This document shows, piece by piece, positions 27,601 through 32,251 of a stretch of DNA of 64,000 nucleotides. Made by a program: the position numbers and the translations under genes. Under the pieces are notes generated by a model. It searched no databases, was not told the DNA's origin, and saw nothing but the letters and a program-made list of their open reading frames with translations. Source of the stretch: Echinarachnius parma (Eukaryota > Echinodermata > Echinoidea > Clypeasteroida > Echinarachniidae). Position 1 is the stretch's first letter; the number at the start of each line of letters is the position of its first letter. The DNA lies in NCBI GenBank assembly GCA_037951105.1, contig JBAMJV010004300.1, positions 124,001 through 188,000 of the forward strand. Direction: 5' to 3'.

Positions 27601-30600
27601 TCCTGCGTGAGCTTTTCATGAGTACTTATGCCGACAAAAAGTACGAGCTGTACACAAACTGGCCCACTCCAGGCTCTTGGATTCCATTCTCTGTCATTGA
27701 AGGACAGCTCGACGTTGGGCTCTGTCTTGGTGGACATAAAGTAAATTTGAATGATGTCAGAGTCTTGCTTGGTATGTACAATTCTTTCAAGTTATATTAT
27801 TTATATTATCATAGTGTTAGAGCATGCATGTAAAAGTTAACGACATATGATTCGTTCAACGTCAATGAAAGCCAAACTAAGATCAATTAGTTGTCAAAGT
27901 TAAAAAAAGAAAAGGAAAACCAAACAAAAACTTTGATATTGTGCTATGTTATTTTGTTATGCTGATAAACGAAATTTTGGTGGCAGTACATAAACAAGTT
28001 TAAAGCCCATAAAATAAATATTTACCATGACCTTTTAGGAGAACAAGCTAATAAAAACCAATCATAATGTTATACTTGCCATTTCTCTTTCCTGTTGGAA
28101 GGTGGAAGAAGGAAAATCACCGTATCGGTGTGCAGCTCAGCACAGGAGGTCAATGTACAAGGTCTCATCGCTTTCCTCAAAGACCAGAATAACCCATTGG
28201 TGAAGGGGGTCAGGTTCCATCAGCTTCCCTACAACAAGATTGAGGACCACCACTTCTCCCCAAAGGACAATCCAATGGATGTTATGATTCTATGTCACTC
28301 TATCAACAACAGGCGGTTCGCCGTCACAGACGTCCTGGACGCCTTGTATAACGAGTACCTACCATACTGCAAGAGTGTCCTAGGTAAACTAAACAGTAAT
28401 GATCCTAACATGTTGGAACTGTTGCTACTCCTTCAATTTGAGCATCTAAACAAAATATAGAATATTTGTATGGATAGCTGCAACGTATTGAAGATGTTGA
28501 ATATCACACCATGATTTAATTAAAGCTGTGGATTTTCTATAGCGTATTATGATGTGTAGCGGTTTCCAATAGTCTCAATATTTGTATGCGGAAAGCTTGC
28601 ATATATGGCATAATTATACTCTAAAGGGATCTAGTAACTTTGTTGACACGTTACAAATTGATGAGTGGTTGATACTATGTCCACTGGGTGTTGTGTGAAA
28701 TTGTCAAGTTTAATAAATGGCCGTTATCTGGCCGAGTAATGAACAAAAATGCAACAGTGATATTTACTCTGAAATTGTTTGTGTGTGTTACATTTATCCT
28801 CATCCGTCTATTGGAAACTGTTCAGAAAAATTTCAAAACGCGGAAACTCAATAGGGATAGTACATTTTCGGTCAACCAGATTAGAGTAATTAAAAACTTG
28901 TAAATTATCATTAAAAATGAACAATTAAACCTTAATACCAATATAATACATTTGTGGATTTTCAGTTTCTAAACGGATTGTTATATAAAGTTGATTATAT
29001 CATTACAATTCCCATTGCGCTTACTTTGTGCACGGTTTTCGCGGTCTAGTGGATAATCTAACATCTTAACACTTCAATCGTAAAGATCTTTTTGACGAAA
29101 GGGATATTTGAGCAAATGAAACCTGTCCCATTCTTTTATTATTCATAGGAAAACAACAATTTATTAGGGAACCGCTAGAATTCCAATTGGATTTCGAGGA
29201 TTTGGACAATGTTAGTAAGTCCAAATATCGCGTTCTAGTTGGAGACAGGAGTTATACATTTATATCCTTTTACATTTCAGTTATTATATCCTACAGTGCT
29301 ACTTCATTCATTCCTTGCTTTCTTTCTTTCAGGGCAAGACAAAGTTGGGCTGATCGCCCACGATTTCGACAAAACAAGCGAGGCGGTGAACGAAGTGCGG
29401 ATGGTGTCATTCAGGCACAGGCAGCCTACGGCTTTCCAAGAGGCGGGTATTGTGTTCACGTGTGGTCAACTCTCGGAGAAGCAACCTGAGATACTGCCGG
29501 CAGATAAGGAGAAGCTGCTGGCGTTCATCGACCGAGCCGCTCGATGTCAGGAAGAGCTGAAGGTAGACAACAATGGGTATACCTTCTGCGTTCCGAGTGA
29601 GGGGGAGAGCGGGAGTGGAAATACTGCCCTACATAATCCGGCTGGTGTGTATGACTAAGTAGTTTCCTATGCTCAAAATGTAATTATTTTGTTTGACCTT
29701 GTAGGATTTACTTGTTCTATGGAATATTTCAATCCTTTTTTTTGGGGGGGGGGGGGGGGGAATTGTATTACGAGCTCATACTACATGTAATATAATATAC
29801 AATATTTGTCTGACATGTCTGATTGAGTATACGTGAAATGCACGTGTAACTCATGAGAATCAAGGAACCGTCATGGAAGTGCCGTCAACGTACTTGAATG
29901 TTTAAATACACACAAATGTAAACATTCAAAGTACCGTGTATGTACTTCACCTAACCTGTCTATGTGACTATCCAATTTGATCAAACATTCTTTCATGTTC
30001 TTGCAGCTCCAGATCAGACACAAAACCCGCTTCCAGAGAAAGAGTCGTCCAACAAAAGAGTCAAAGCCACACGTGGATCACAAGAGTCACAGAAAAGTGA
30101 TGTTGGTAAACCAGAAAGAAATGCAGGGGCTAGAACCAAAGGGAAATACCAAAAACTGGCTGAAATCCCCCTTGTAGTCAAAGTTCCCCAAGAGACCTCA
30201 CCTTCCCAAGAAATAGAACAAGAACCGCTGCGAAAAATCTCAGTCACCGTTTGTACCATGTCCAAAATAAACAAGGTTCAAAGACTTCTAGCGCACCTGG
30301 AAGATCAAAAACAACTCGTCAAAGAGGTCCACTTCATCCAGCTTCCGAAGAAGAAAAGACACCTGGATACCTTCGAGTGTCCTGACCAGGATTCGTCTGA
30401 TGTACTGCTGCTGTGCCACTCCGTCAAGAAGAAAGGGATCCCAAAGTCACAGTACAATTCCTTCCTTGCAAAACAGAAAGAATCTGGTAAGATGTTGTTG
30501 CCTAACGAAAACCTACCGATATAATCATCAACTTCATGAGTCGATTTTATAGTAATAACATACAAAATTGCATTCTGGTTGTGAAATGTTATTGTTCTGT

Positions 30601-32251
30601 ACTTACTGACTAGTGTTTTTCTTTGTATATGCACAAACGCACGCTCGCCTCGTCGTTCTGTGGGAATATAAGTTTAATATGACACATTTTTTTAAAATTT
30701 CGTTATATCGAATTATGGATACAAAATACAGAACAAAACGTAAACTTTTCAATCAAATGAAATTCATCTGTATAAATGTTTATATTCCAGGAAAGAAGCT
30801 TGCCATAATTGCTCACAATTTGAAAACATTTTGGATAAAAAAACGTCAACGTGGTCAAGAGAATAAACTGAGATCATCAGATGCGTTTAAGGAGGCTGGG
30901 AAAGCTCTGATATGCGGAAAACTTCAGAGTGGAGAAAAGGATCAAGAGGATTTTGCCGAATTCGACAAATTTCTTCTTGAGGCATCGCTGGAGCCTAAGG
31001 AGGAGACTGCAGAGTTGCGAGCAAATGACCAAGGTCCATCGAAAGACACCGAACGTCAAAATGTATCTCAAATAGCTTCTGCGTCTGAAAAGAAAGGTAA
31101 CATGCTTCAGCTTAACTTTACATTGTTAATATATTACAATTTGTTTCTTAAGTATGTAGAGAGCATTTTGAAACAAGTTCTTTGAAGCTTTTAAGCTAAT
31201 ATTTTTGTTTTGATACACGTCTGATATTTGAAATCCTGTTAATTAATGATCCATGCTTTTATTGGTGATGGATTATTTTTCTCAAAGACCGTTGTTCCTT
31301 TCTTATCTAGATGTAAATTTGCCGGGGGCATCATCAAATGTATCGCAAAAGCATGGGTACACGTCTAGTTCCCACCAAGTATCACTGCCGTCCAGGACTG
31401 CCATGATGAGTGGTAGACGTATTTCCATCGCCATCTGTACATCGTCCACCAAGAACAACGTGGAGGCTCTGATCACACGGTTGCGATTGGATTCCCAGCT
31501 GCAGAACATCAAAGCTGATGTAGTCTTCCAGCAGCTACCTTATAGTGACCTTGACGATTTCAGGTTTACGGATAAGGCCTATGACGTCATGGTGTTGTGT
31601 CACTCGATTCACAACAGGGGGTTCACCATTACGGACGTAATGGGCGCTATCTACAACGACTATCTGAAGTACTGTTACAAGACATTCGGTAAGTAACGGA
31701 CTACGTATACGGTACCCTTTCAACAGATGTACATAATAAAACAAATTTGCGCGCAAGTGCGTTGAGTAATATAGGAAGACTATCTTAAAGCTTGTTTAAT
31801 TATTTCTGAATATTATGCTCTCAATTTGAAATGGTGACATTTTGAATGGGGACACCGATACAGATGTATTTGATTTTATAAGATAAGTTGTTTTTTTGCT
31901 TTATTGGACCCTATCTAAATTTACAGTGGAAGTATTACATAGCCAAAACTTGCCATGGGAACGTGTTTTTACGATATTATTCTGATCTGCTGACAATCAC
32001 CAAAAATCCTTCTAATCACCGTATCATTATCTACAGGAAAGAGGAAGTTAGCGGTGATCGCCCACGACTTCGAAAAGTCTAACCCAGGTATCAACGAAGC
32101 CCGAATGGATTCATTCAAGTTGCGACAGCCTTCGACATTCGAGCTGGTGGATACAGTGCTCGTTGCCGGTAGTCTTCGGAAAGGACCGGACATTGCAGAC
32201 GGTGACTGGAAGAGGCTGGTGGAATTTTGCCAGCGCGCGAGTCAGTTATAA
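364..32251 (+). CDS. Multi-Death-domain Roc-COR-like protein, 29 exons, 5' partial
   Basis: Whole-gene entry; the exons are listed separately. Joining the 29 exons gives about 6.06 kb of coding sequence in one frame, about 2,020 codons, ending at TAA 32249-32251. Order of domains: eight Death-domain-like modules (364-9819), a Roc-like GTPase fold (14513-21370), a COR-like region (23429-27771), then three copies of an unnamed alpha/beta module (28102-32251). Death domains bind other Death domains in apoptotic and innate immune complexes, and Roc-COR units normally act as GTP-regulated dimers. Here the P-loop is degenerate, so a scaffold role is more likely than a GTPase role (inference). No start codon or promoter is visible; the window begins TG|GTAAC, which could be the donor of a preceding exon. 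No clear poly(A) signal was seen close after the stop. Closest idea by architecture is an invertebrate ROCO/MFHAS1-like protein. No name can be given safely. Confidence 0.85.
838..1046. mobile_element. Short MITE with 17-bp inverted ends, in intron 1
   Basis: Ends are GGGGCTATATCCACTTT (838-854) and its exact reverse complement AAAGTGGATATAGCCCC (1030-1046), 209 bp in all. It has no coding capacity and lies between Death-domain exons 1 and 2. The target duplication is unclear. Confidence 0.7.
1265..1534 (+). CDS. Exon 2: Death domain 2
   Basis: The acceptor GCGACAG ends at 1264 and the donor G|GTAATT follows 1534; phase 1-1, 270 nt. The module reads AVSWTEISRLAEAIGNC, then LLLLELGLTTDEVKKC, then DLLATWAKKNPSNQRS, closing with LQDALEKTNIPELQSI. 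The conserved Trp of helix 5 (ATW) and the NQRS turn are shared with the other modules. This is a clear Death domain. Confidence 0.85.
1590..4503 (+). mobile_element. 3' end of a non-LTR retrotransposon (LINE), interrupted
   Basis: An open frame through about 1590-2234 encodes the carboxy end of a LINE reverse transcriptase protein: GPSKKLSQVIYALLKQ, KTGMSYLWND, and a zinc-knuckle-like CPRCDQQ...YHYLFECP, then a short tail ending NLAKFC. The frame runs directly out of the intron that follows exon 2. The 3' UTR runs to 2573, is interrupted by another element (2574-4368), and resumes at 4373, ending in AATAAATAAA and a TTCAT-type simple repeat (about 4458-4503), a usual LINE tail. The copy is 5' truncated and inert. 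Confidence 0.8.
2574..4368. mobile_element. 1.8-kb inverted-repeat DNA element with TATA duplication
   Basis: The left end CTGCCCTCCCAAGGAAA matches the reverse complement of the right end, TTTCCTTGGGACGGCAG, with one mismatch. TATA flanks both sides (2570-2573 and 4369-4372). The inner motif AAGCAGTATCTAC and its reverse recur inside, near 2596, 2727, 2766, 3712, 4093 and 4338, so the ends are built from repeated subterminal units. Only short frames are present and no transposase is recognised. It sits in the 3' UTR of the LINE. Confidence 0.7.
4642..4749. repeat. (CTT)n microsatellite, about 105 bp
   Basis: A nearly uninterrupted CTT/TTC run of about 30 or more units in the intron before exon 3. 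The long Phe, Leu or Lys frames across it are artefacts of the repeat. Confidence 0.95.
5046..5303 (+). CDS. Exon 3: divergent Death-domain-like module 3
   Basis: The acceptor GTTAAAAG ends at 5045 after a T-rich tract and the donor G|GTAAGT follows 5303; phase 1-1, 258 nt. A basic start (AKRASSKNKGKK) leads to DILQLFSVNPRFRGTRVDEL, REDGKKRMSSKT, LFSSWEQ and LEAALQRMVEKG. Spacing of LF...RVDELINRA and LFSSW fits Death-domain helices, but the IG-C signature of the other modules is missing. The identification as a Death domain is less certain than for its neighbours; the exon itself looks sound. Confidence 0.65.
5466..5723 (+). CDS. Exon 4: Death domain 4
   Basis: Acceptor AAAACAG ends at 5465; a second AG at 5471 would also keep phase 1 and remove two codons. 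Donor G|GTAGGT follows 5723. The module reads VSEEELDMLAKELGDWPLC, then IQELGLTSDNVQLC, LLNDWTKKTHGNQR and ALRKALRNAGLEEI. It has the helix 1-2 Trp typical of Death domains (GDW), where the other modules have Cys. Confidence 0.85.
6033..6299 (+). CDS. Exon 5: Death domain 5
   Basis: Acceptor CCCGCAG ends at 6032 and donor GTAGGT begins at 6300; phase 1-1. The module reads VPDADLRKLSNTIGDCTRS, LLLEMGFSVIEIKTHC, RLLKQWTGQSEGQERTRL and LERAGLSHLSKRYL. Order and spacing match Death domains 1, 2 and 4. Confidence 0.85.
6654..6899 (+). CDS. Exon 6: Death domain 6
   Basis: Acceptor AAAACAG ends at 6653 and donor GTATGT begins at 6900; phase 1-1, 246 nt, the shortest module. It reads VVSKDELENIAKSVGDCSRS, LFIELGLRKTAA, ALLEKWVKQHDGNQRSKL and LQQFGLGDLAEKHLG. 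A serine-rich stretch (SGQTSSASST) replaces the helix 3 region. Confidence 0.85.
7119..7229 (+). pseudogene. Decayed Death-domain exon between modules 6 and 7
   Basis: After an acceptor-like ATATTCAG (ends 7118) a phase-1 frame reads DKGNPLKMSAKDLEN, matching the start of exon 6 (VVSKDELENIAK), then hits TGA. In a shifted frame the sequence continues as KMAEAVLKQGRNTPLQ and RSAFIQAL, the helix 5-6 end of the module, then TAA. The middle of the domain is missing. I read this as a former Death-domain exon with an internal deletion and frame shift; it is probably skipped. Confidence 0.5.
7476..8759. mobile_element. 1.3-kb foldback element, three copies of one arm
   Basis: The ends TAAACCCCTCACAAA (7476) and TTTGTGAGGGGTTTA (ending 8759) are inverted, and the arms stay alike for about 300 bases (7476-7790 against 8440-8759). 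A third copy of the arm lies in direct orientation at about 7910-8110. Arms share TATTACTTTATTACCGTTCA and TTGATATGACATTTGTTATG. No protein is recognised. Its right end is only 64 bases from the acceptor of exon 7. A G-run sits at about 8646-8658. Confidence 0.7.
8824..9090 (+). CDS. Exon 7: Death domain 7
   Basis: Acceptor CTTTTGCAG ends at 8823 and donor G|GTATAT follows 9090; phase 1-1. The module reads IEKDKLSSIAKAIGNCNQC, NPNLGLSRNDLTTI, VLQDWMKRSNQKHRSNL and LKEAGYGQAVVEILG. Strong match to the shared signature. Confidence 0.85.
9119..9300. repeat. hAT-end-like fragment with G/C runs and AAAT simple repeat
   Basis: CAGAGGCGTCGATCCTGTGG at 9120 resembles the end of the hAT-like element at 44975 (CAGGGGTGTCGATCCTGGGG). 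Long G and C runs and an A-rich (AAAT)n tract to about 9290 follow. A relic only. Confidence 0.45.
9550..9819 (+). CDS. Exon 8: Death domain 8
   Basis: Acceptor AACACAG ends at 9549 and donor GTAAAT begins at 9820; phase 1-1, 270 nt. The module reads VSENEIKALVSSIGDRKK, YHLGLTNSDLEKHL, ALFRDWTDNAGEESRSKF and LEEAEFGQVASTHLG. It is the last module before a 4.7-kb intron and the Roc-like region. Confidence 0.85.
9836..10320. repeat. Degraded copies of the GGGCCC-centred MITE family
   Basis: Two fragments share the family words CATGTGATGTTTTGTTGAAA and GAGAGATCATCAACAACTAT, with the centre AATCTGGGGCCCAGATTT at about 9990. They match the full copy at 33923-34458 in reverse orientation. Confidence 0.7.
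10321..10603. mobile_element. MITE of the AGGGACTTAGTAAC family, TTAA flanked
   Basis: It starts AGGGACTTAGG after TTAA (10317-10320) and ends CAAAGTTACTAGATCCCT before TTAA (10604-10607). The same family occurs at 24507-24976 and 58235-58612. Its right-hand TTAA is also the left TTAA of the next MITE, so the two abut. Confidence 0.7.
10608..11140. mobile_element. GGGCCC-centred MITE family, copy in intron 8
   Basis: It starts after TTAA with AGGGATAGTTGAG and holds the centre AATTGTGGTTCCCCACAATT, a nearly perfect palindrome, and the inner words CATCACATGCAC and GGCATGGTAGAGTTATAA. The right end is worn. Confidence 0.65.
11214..13648. mobile_element. TTAA-flanked inverted-repeat element, split by a second element
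   Basis: Left end AGGGAGAGATCCACTTTTGC and right end (reversed) AGGGACAGGTCCACTTTTAC are flanked by TTAA at 11210-11213 and 13649-13652. A longer relative lies at 18564-19970 and a reversed one at 21576-23140. Compared with the 18.6-kb copy this one lacks about 790 internal bases and carries an 1,814-bp insertion (11292-13105). No transposase is seen. Confidence 0.75.
11292..13105. mobile_element. 1.8-kb TTAA-target element nested in another element
   Basis: Ends GGGGAGATCACTAA and TTAGTGATCTCCCC form a 14-bp perfect inverted repeat. TTAA precedes (11288-11291) and follows (13106-13109). The related copy at about 18640 reads GTCATTTAATAGCATGCC without interruption, which is exactly the empty site. 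The TTAA duplication is the hallmark of piggyBac and Kolobok elements. Only short frames occur, so it is non-autonomous. Confidence 0.85.
13938..14408. repeat. MITE remnant with a 173-bp tandem duplication
   Basis: AAATGATCAGTATTGTGAGT occurs at about 13958 and again at about 14131, followed each time by the same 170 or so bases, including the GGGCCC-type centre (TGGGGCCCAGATTTAT; TGTGGCCCAGATTTAT in copy two). The right end CTGAACTACCCCTTTAA belongs to the GGGCCC-centred MITE family. Confidence 0.7.
14513..14666 (+). CDS. Exon 9: start of Roc-like region with degenerate P-loop
   Basis: Acceptor TTCTGACAG ends at 14512 (phase 1); donor AAG|GTGTTT follows 14666 (phase 2). It encodes DPLDVLFEEKWES, then KRNQLMIFEHIGYGTTSLKK and LLTG. 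Strand, loop and helix pattern match the Roc G1 site, whose consensus is GxxxxGK[S/T]. Here the first Gly is Glu and the Lys is Thr (E-H-I-G-Y-G-T-T). Loss of this lysine normally abolishes tight nucleotide phosphate binding. The donor is weak, but phase 2 joins exactly to the next exon. Confidence 0.75.
14675..14880 (+). repeat. Possible LINE 3' tail with (ATCT)n
   Basis: The stretch ends TGTCAATAAAAACCGATATA followed by three ATCT units, the form of a retroposon 3' end. No coding part remains. Confidence 0.35.
14960..15805. repeat. Two worn copies of the GGGCCC-centred MITE family
   Basis: The family words AATTTTGAACCAGCCGTTAA, CATCACATGCACAATATTTT and TTTAACGGCTCTTTTTGAAT occur in order at 14975-15190. 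A second copy runs from about 15340 to CCAAAACTGTACTATCCCTT ending near 15806. Confidence 0.65.
15948..16048 (+). CDS. Exon 10: Roc-like region
   Basis: Acceptor ATGCCCAG ends at 15947 (phase 2); donor G|GTACCA follows 16048 (phase 1). It encodes GSPSVIASERFEATGGNKDW and LIDTRDIKLRIK. This is the stretch after the P-loop helix where switch I would lie; no clear switch motif is seen. Confidence 0.7.
16424..16479 (+). CDS. Exon 11: Roc-like region, micro-exon
   Basis: Acceptor CTCCAACAG ends at 16423 (phase 1); donor GTAAGA begins at 16480 (phase 0). The 56-nt exon encodes DEHSLEVADESFKILRGIL and fits in frame between exons 10 and 12. Confidence 0.65.
16695..16767 (+). CDS. Exon 12: Roc-like region (3' end ambiguous)
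   Basis: Acceptor TTTCAACAG ends at 16694, phase 0. It encodes KDRGKMINVKTRSPILDIK and then SVGGR if donor GAG|GTATTT (after 16767) is used. With the next exon's strongest acceptor that donor gives a stop after five codons. Donor GTCAGT after 16750 (phase 2) with acceptor 17551, or donor 16767 with a weaker acceptor at 17556, both keep the frame; they differ by four codons. Confidence 0.55.
17080..17405. repeat. GGGCCC-centred MITE family, worn copy
   Basis: It contains AATGTGATATTTGGTTAAAA, GAGAGATCATTACTCATCAA and a TAATATCCCTTTAA end, all forms of the family words. It lies in the intron before exon 13. Confidence 0.5.
17552..17604 (+). CDS. Exon 13: Roc-like region (5' end ambiguous)
   Basis: The acceptor GTTTTGCAG ends at 17551; an alternative AG ends at 17556. 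The required frame reads MDVKQWTLKTMVNYL and ends in phase 1 at donor G|GTAATT. See exon 12 for the two compatible splice pairings. Confidence 0.55.
17763..17899 (+). CDS. Exon 14: Roc-like region before switch II
   Basis: Acceptor CTTGTCACAG ends at 17762 (phase 1); donor AAG|GTGAAT follows 17899 (phase 0). It encodes DPRALLKVLIKRRYKKPIDG, VDEADTLDIIDCHVDK and VSCITDK. The last residues lie where Roc domains carry DxAGQ just before a YH motif; here no DxxG can be read. Confidence 0.7.
17980..18420. repeat. GGGCCC-centred MITE family, worn copy
   Basis: It contains GGATATTTCAGCCGTTTCTG, GAACCAATTTTGATGAATCA and TGTGAAATAATG family words in order, without clear ends. Confidence 0.5.
18564..19970. 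mobile_element. Fuller copy of the TTAA-flanked 1.4-kb element
   Basis: Ends AGGGAGAGATCCTCTTTTGC and (reversed) AGGGACAGGTCCACTTTTAC are flanked by TTAA at 18560-18563 and 19971-19974. It gives the uninterrupted form of the sites used by the nested insertion at 11292-13105. It includes the short palindrome CCCGCGGATTTCCGTGGG. No transposase frame was seen. Confidence 0.75.
20645..20731 (+). CDS. Exon 15: Roc-like region, YH strand
   Basis: Acceptor TTATACAG ends at 20644 and donor GAG|GTGAGG follows 20731; phase 0-0. It encodes AYHAFMTCRTIYLIRVDVDK then RDQGVRDKE. The YH..F.. ..IYL...D pattern is the strand after switch II in Roc domains (YH..F....YLLV.D). Confidence 0.75.
21224..21370 (+). 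CDS. Exon 16: Roc-like region, G4 position
   Basis: Acceptor CTTCCCAG ends at 21223 and donor GAG|GTAAAG follows 21370; phase 0-0, 49 codons. It encodes LKSIHRCLSLIHSKTS and KKPVILVATLDGDKAQNE. The second stretch matches the Roc G4 strand (PVILVGTHxD), with ATLDGD replacing THxD. Together with the P-loop loss this suggests a pseudo-GTPase. Confidence 0.75.
21576..23140. mobile_element. Reversed copy of the TTAA-flanked family with a nested element
   Basis: TTAA at 21572-21575 precedes AGGGAGTGTCCGCTTTATAA; the right end is GCAAAAGGCGGACACTCC. Inner words such as TTAGCATAATATTGTACTAA and CTCCACGAAAATGAGATTTC match the 18.6-kb copy in reverse. A 971-bp element sits inside at 21733-22703. Confidence 0.65.
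21733..22703. mobile_element. TA-target inverted-repeat element nested in the previous one
   Basis: Ends CTCCGCAAAAAAAGAAACAG and (reversed) CTCCACATAAAAAGAAACAG match at 17 of 20 bases and continue into GACAC. TA flanks both sides (21731-21732, 22704-22705), as in Tc1/mariner-type elements. No transposase remains. Confidence 0.7.
23429..23530 (+). CDS. Exon 17: Roc-COR junction
   Basis: Acceptor GTTAACAG ends at 23428 and donor GTG|GTAAGT follows 23530; phase 0-0. It encodes CVKGVLEKLIRDLQRTPYGH then LVNEEGYVVSDINV, the helix and short strand that usually precede the COR domain. Confidence 0.7.
23980..24150 (+). CDS. Exon 18: COR-like domain, first part
   Basis: Acceptor ATCATTTAG ends at 23979 and donor AAG|GTTAAG follows 24150; phase 0-0, 57 codons. 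It contains KPLEIPLRWRLFEQQTAEQF, matching the IP..W...E motif at the start of COR domains. The other open frame across it is a shadow. Confidence 0.75.
24507..24976. mobile_element. MITE of the AGGGACTTAGTAAC family
   Basis: It starts AGGGATCTAGTAACATTGTC after TTAA (24503-24506) and ends TTTCTAGATCCTT before TTAA (24977-24980). Inner words such as TTTACGATTGAAGTGTTCGG match the copies at 10321 and 58235. Confidence 0.7.
25043..25222 (+). CDS. Exon 19: COR-like domain, middle
   Basis: Acceptor TTTGCCAG ends at 25042 and donor CAG|GTAATT follows 25222; phase 0-0, 60 codons. It encodes EDDLKKMLAFYHDCGRIYYV and RRNELVILNRHVLLQVLQKI. COR domains have the same order: a helix, a G.I.Y strand, then VILDPQWL-like sequence. 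Here NRHVL stands in that place. Confidence 0.8.
25295..25460. repeat. Hairpin element with tRNA T-loop-like arms
   Basis: TAGGGCTTCCCTGGGATTCG (from about 25314) and GGGTTCGAATCCCAGGGAAA (25420-25439) form inverted arms that extend outward in weaker form for about 45 bases. GGTTCGAATCC is identical to a tRNA B-box/T-loop consensus. The whole does not fold as a tRNA gene; it could be a SINE-derived foldback. Confidence 0.45.
25881..26193 (+). CDS. Exon 20: COR-like domain, second half
   Basis: Acceptor TATTTTAAG ends at 25880; donor G|GTAATT follows 26193 (phase 0-1). It encodes AEDGVIEQPSLKFALGKALP, CVQELQDIMVAVGLIG and STLFLIPCPISEQSP. The order G(V/I)..., a helix L..LM...GL, then F.IPC.L is that of COR-B. 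A small coding tandem repeat, CTCAGCATG three times, gives AQHAQHAH. Confidence 0.8.
26414..26565 (+). CDS. Exon 21: post-COR beta-rich region
   Basis: Acceptor TTCAACAG ends at 26413 (phase 1); donor CAG|GTAAGG follows 26565 (phase 0). It encodes DFRDFKFVSKLVSQLPVHSV and QVTWILTGGQKVMLYILPSG. Alternating hydrophobic strands fit the beta sheet that closes ROCO proteins of the MFHAS1 kind. Confidence 0.75.
27261..27326 (+). CDS. Exon 22: post-COR linker
   Basis: Acceptor TATTTTAAG ends at 27260 and donor CAG|GTATTA follows 27326; phase 0-0. It encodes VAISREETEGKRTPPDGPL then VKQ. Confidence 0.65.
27579..27771 (+). CDS. Exon 23: end of COR-like region
   Basis: Acceptor CATCCGCAG ends at 27578 (phase 0); donor G|GTATGT follows 27771 (phase 1). 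It encodes LKDGLDKILRELFMSTYADK, WPTPGSWIPFSVIEGQ and GLCLGGHKVNLNDVRVLL. CLGGHKV resembles the C.. ..CG.H end seen in ROCO C-termini. Confidence 0.75.
28102..28383 (+). CDS. Exon 24: alpha/beta module copy 1, half A
   Basis: Acceptor GTTGGAAG ends at 28101 and donor G|GTAAAC follows 28383; phase 1-1. It encodes RRKITVSVCSSAQEV (strand 1), RFHQLPYNKIED, then MDVMILCHSINNRRFAVTDV (strand 3 and helix) and LYNEYLPYC. The pattern recurs in exons 26 and 28. I do not recognise the family; a Rossmann or flavodoxin-like fold is inferred from the strand and helix order. Confidence 0.75.
28620..29110. repeat. Pieces of two TTAA-family MITEs in intron 24
   Basis: AAAGGGATCTAGTAACTTTG (28623) and, reversed, ACTTCAATCGTAAAGATCTT (29069) are parts of the AGGGACTTAGTAAC family. 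Between them CATCCGTCTATTGGAAACTG (28801) belongs to the 18.6-kb family and TTCTAAACGGATTG to the GGGCCC family. A composite of fragments. Confidence 0.5.
29333..29644 (+). CDS. Exon 25: alpha/beta module copy 1, half B, plus linker
   Basis: Acceptor CTTTCTTTCAG ends at 29332 and donor G|GTGTGT follows 29644; phase 1-1. It encodes GQDKVGLIAHDFDKTSEAV, VSFRHRQPTAFQEAGIVFTC, a terminal helix (KLLAFIDRAARCQEEL) and a Gly/Ser-rich linker. The IAHDF strand and RQP..F motif recur in exon 29. Confidence 0.75.
30007..30486 (+). CDS. Exon 26: charged linker and module copy 2, half A
   Basis: Acceptor TCTTGCAG ends at 30006 and donor G|GTAAGA follows 30486; phase 1-1, 480 nt. The first 75 or so residues are Lys/Glu/Ser/Gln-rich and look disordered. 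Module half A follows: LRKISVTVCTMSKINKVQ, VHFIQLPKKKRHLD and SSDVLLLCHSVKKKG. This copy has diverged; the NR after CHSI is gone and the helix is shortened. Confidence 0.8.
30791..31096 (+). CDS. Exon 27: module copy 2, half B, plus linker
   Basis: Acceptor TATTCCAG ends at 30790 and donor G|GTAACA follows 31096; phase 1-1. It encodes GKKLAIIAHNLKTFW, FKEAGKALICGKLQSGEK and EFDKFLLEASLEP, then a Glu-rich linker. AHDF has become AHNL and the RQP motif is missing, so this copy is the most divergent. Confidence 0.8.
31311..31688 (+). CDS. Exon 28: module copy 3, half A
   Basis: Acceptor TTATCTAG ends at 31310 and donor G|GTAAGT follows 31688; phase 1-1. After a Ser-rich start it encodes GRRISIAICTSSTKNNVEAL, VVFQQLPYSDLDDF and YDVMVLCHSIHNRGFTITDV, then IYNDYLKYC. 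It is much closer to copy 1 than to copy 2. Confidence 0.85.
32037..32251 (+). CDS. Exon 29: module copy 3, half B, and stop
   Basis: Acceptor TATCTACAG ends at 32036, phase 1. It encodes GKRKLAVIAHDFEKSN, MDSFKLRQPSTFELVDTVLV and DWKRLVEFCQRASQL, then TAA (32249-32251). The gene ends with the terminal helix of the third module. Confidence 0.85.
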
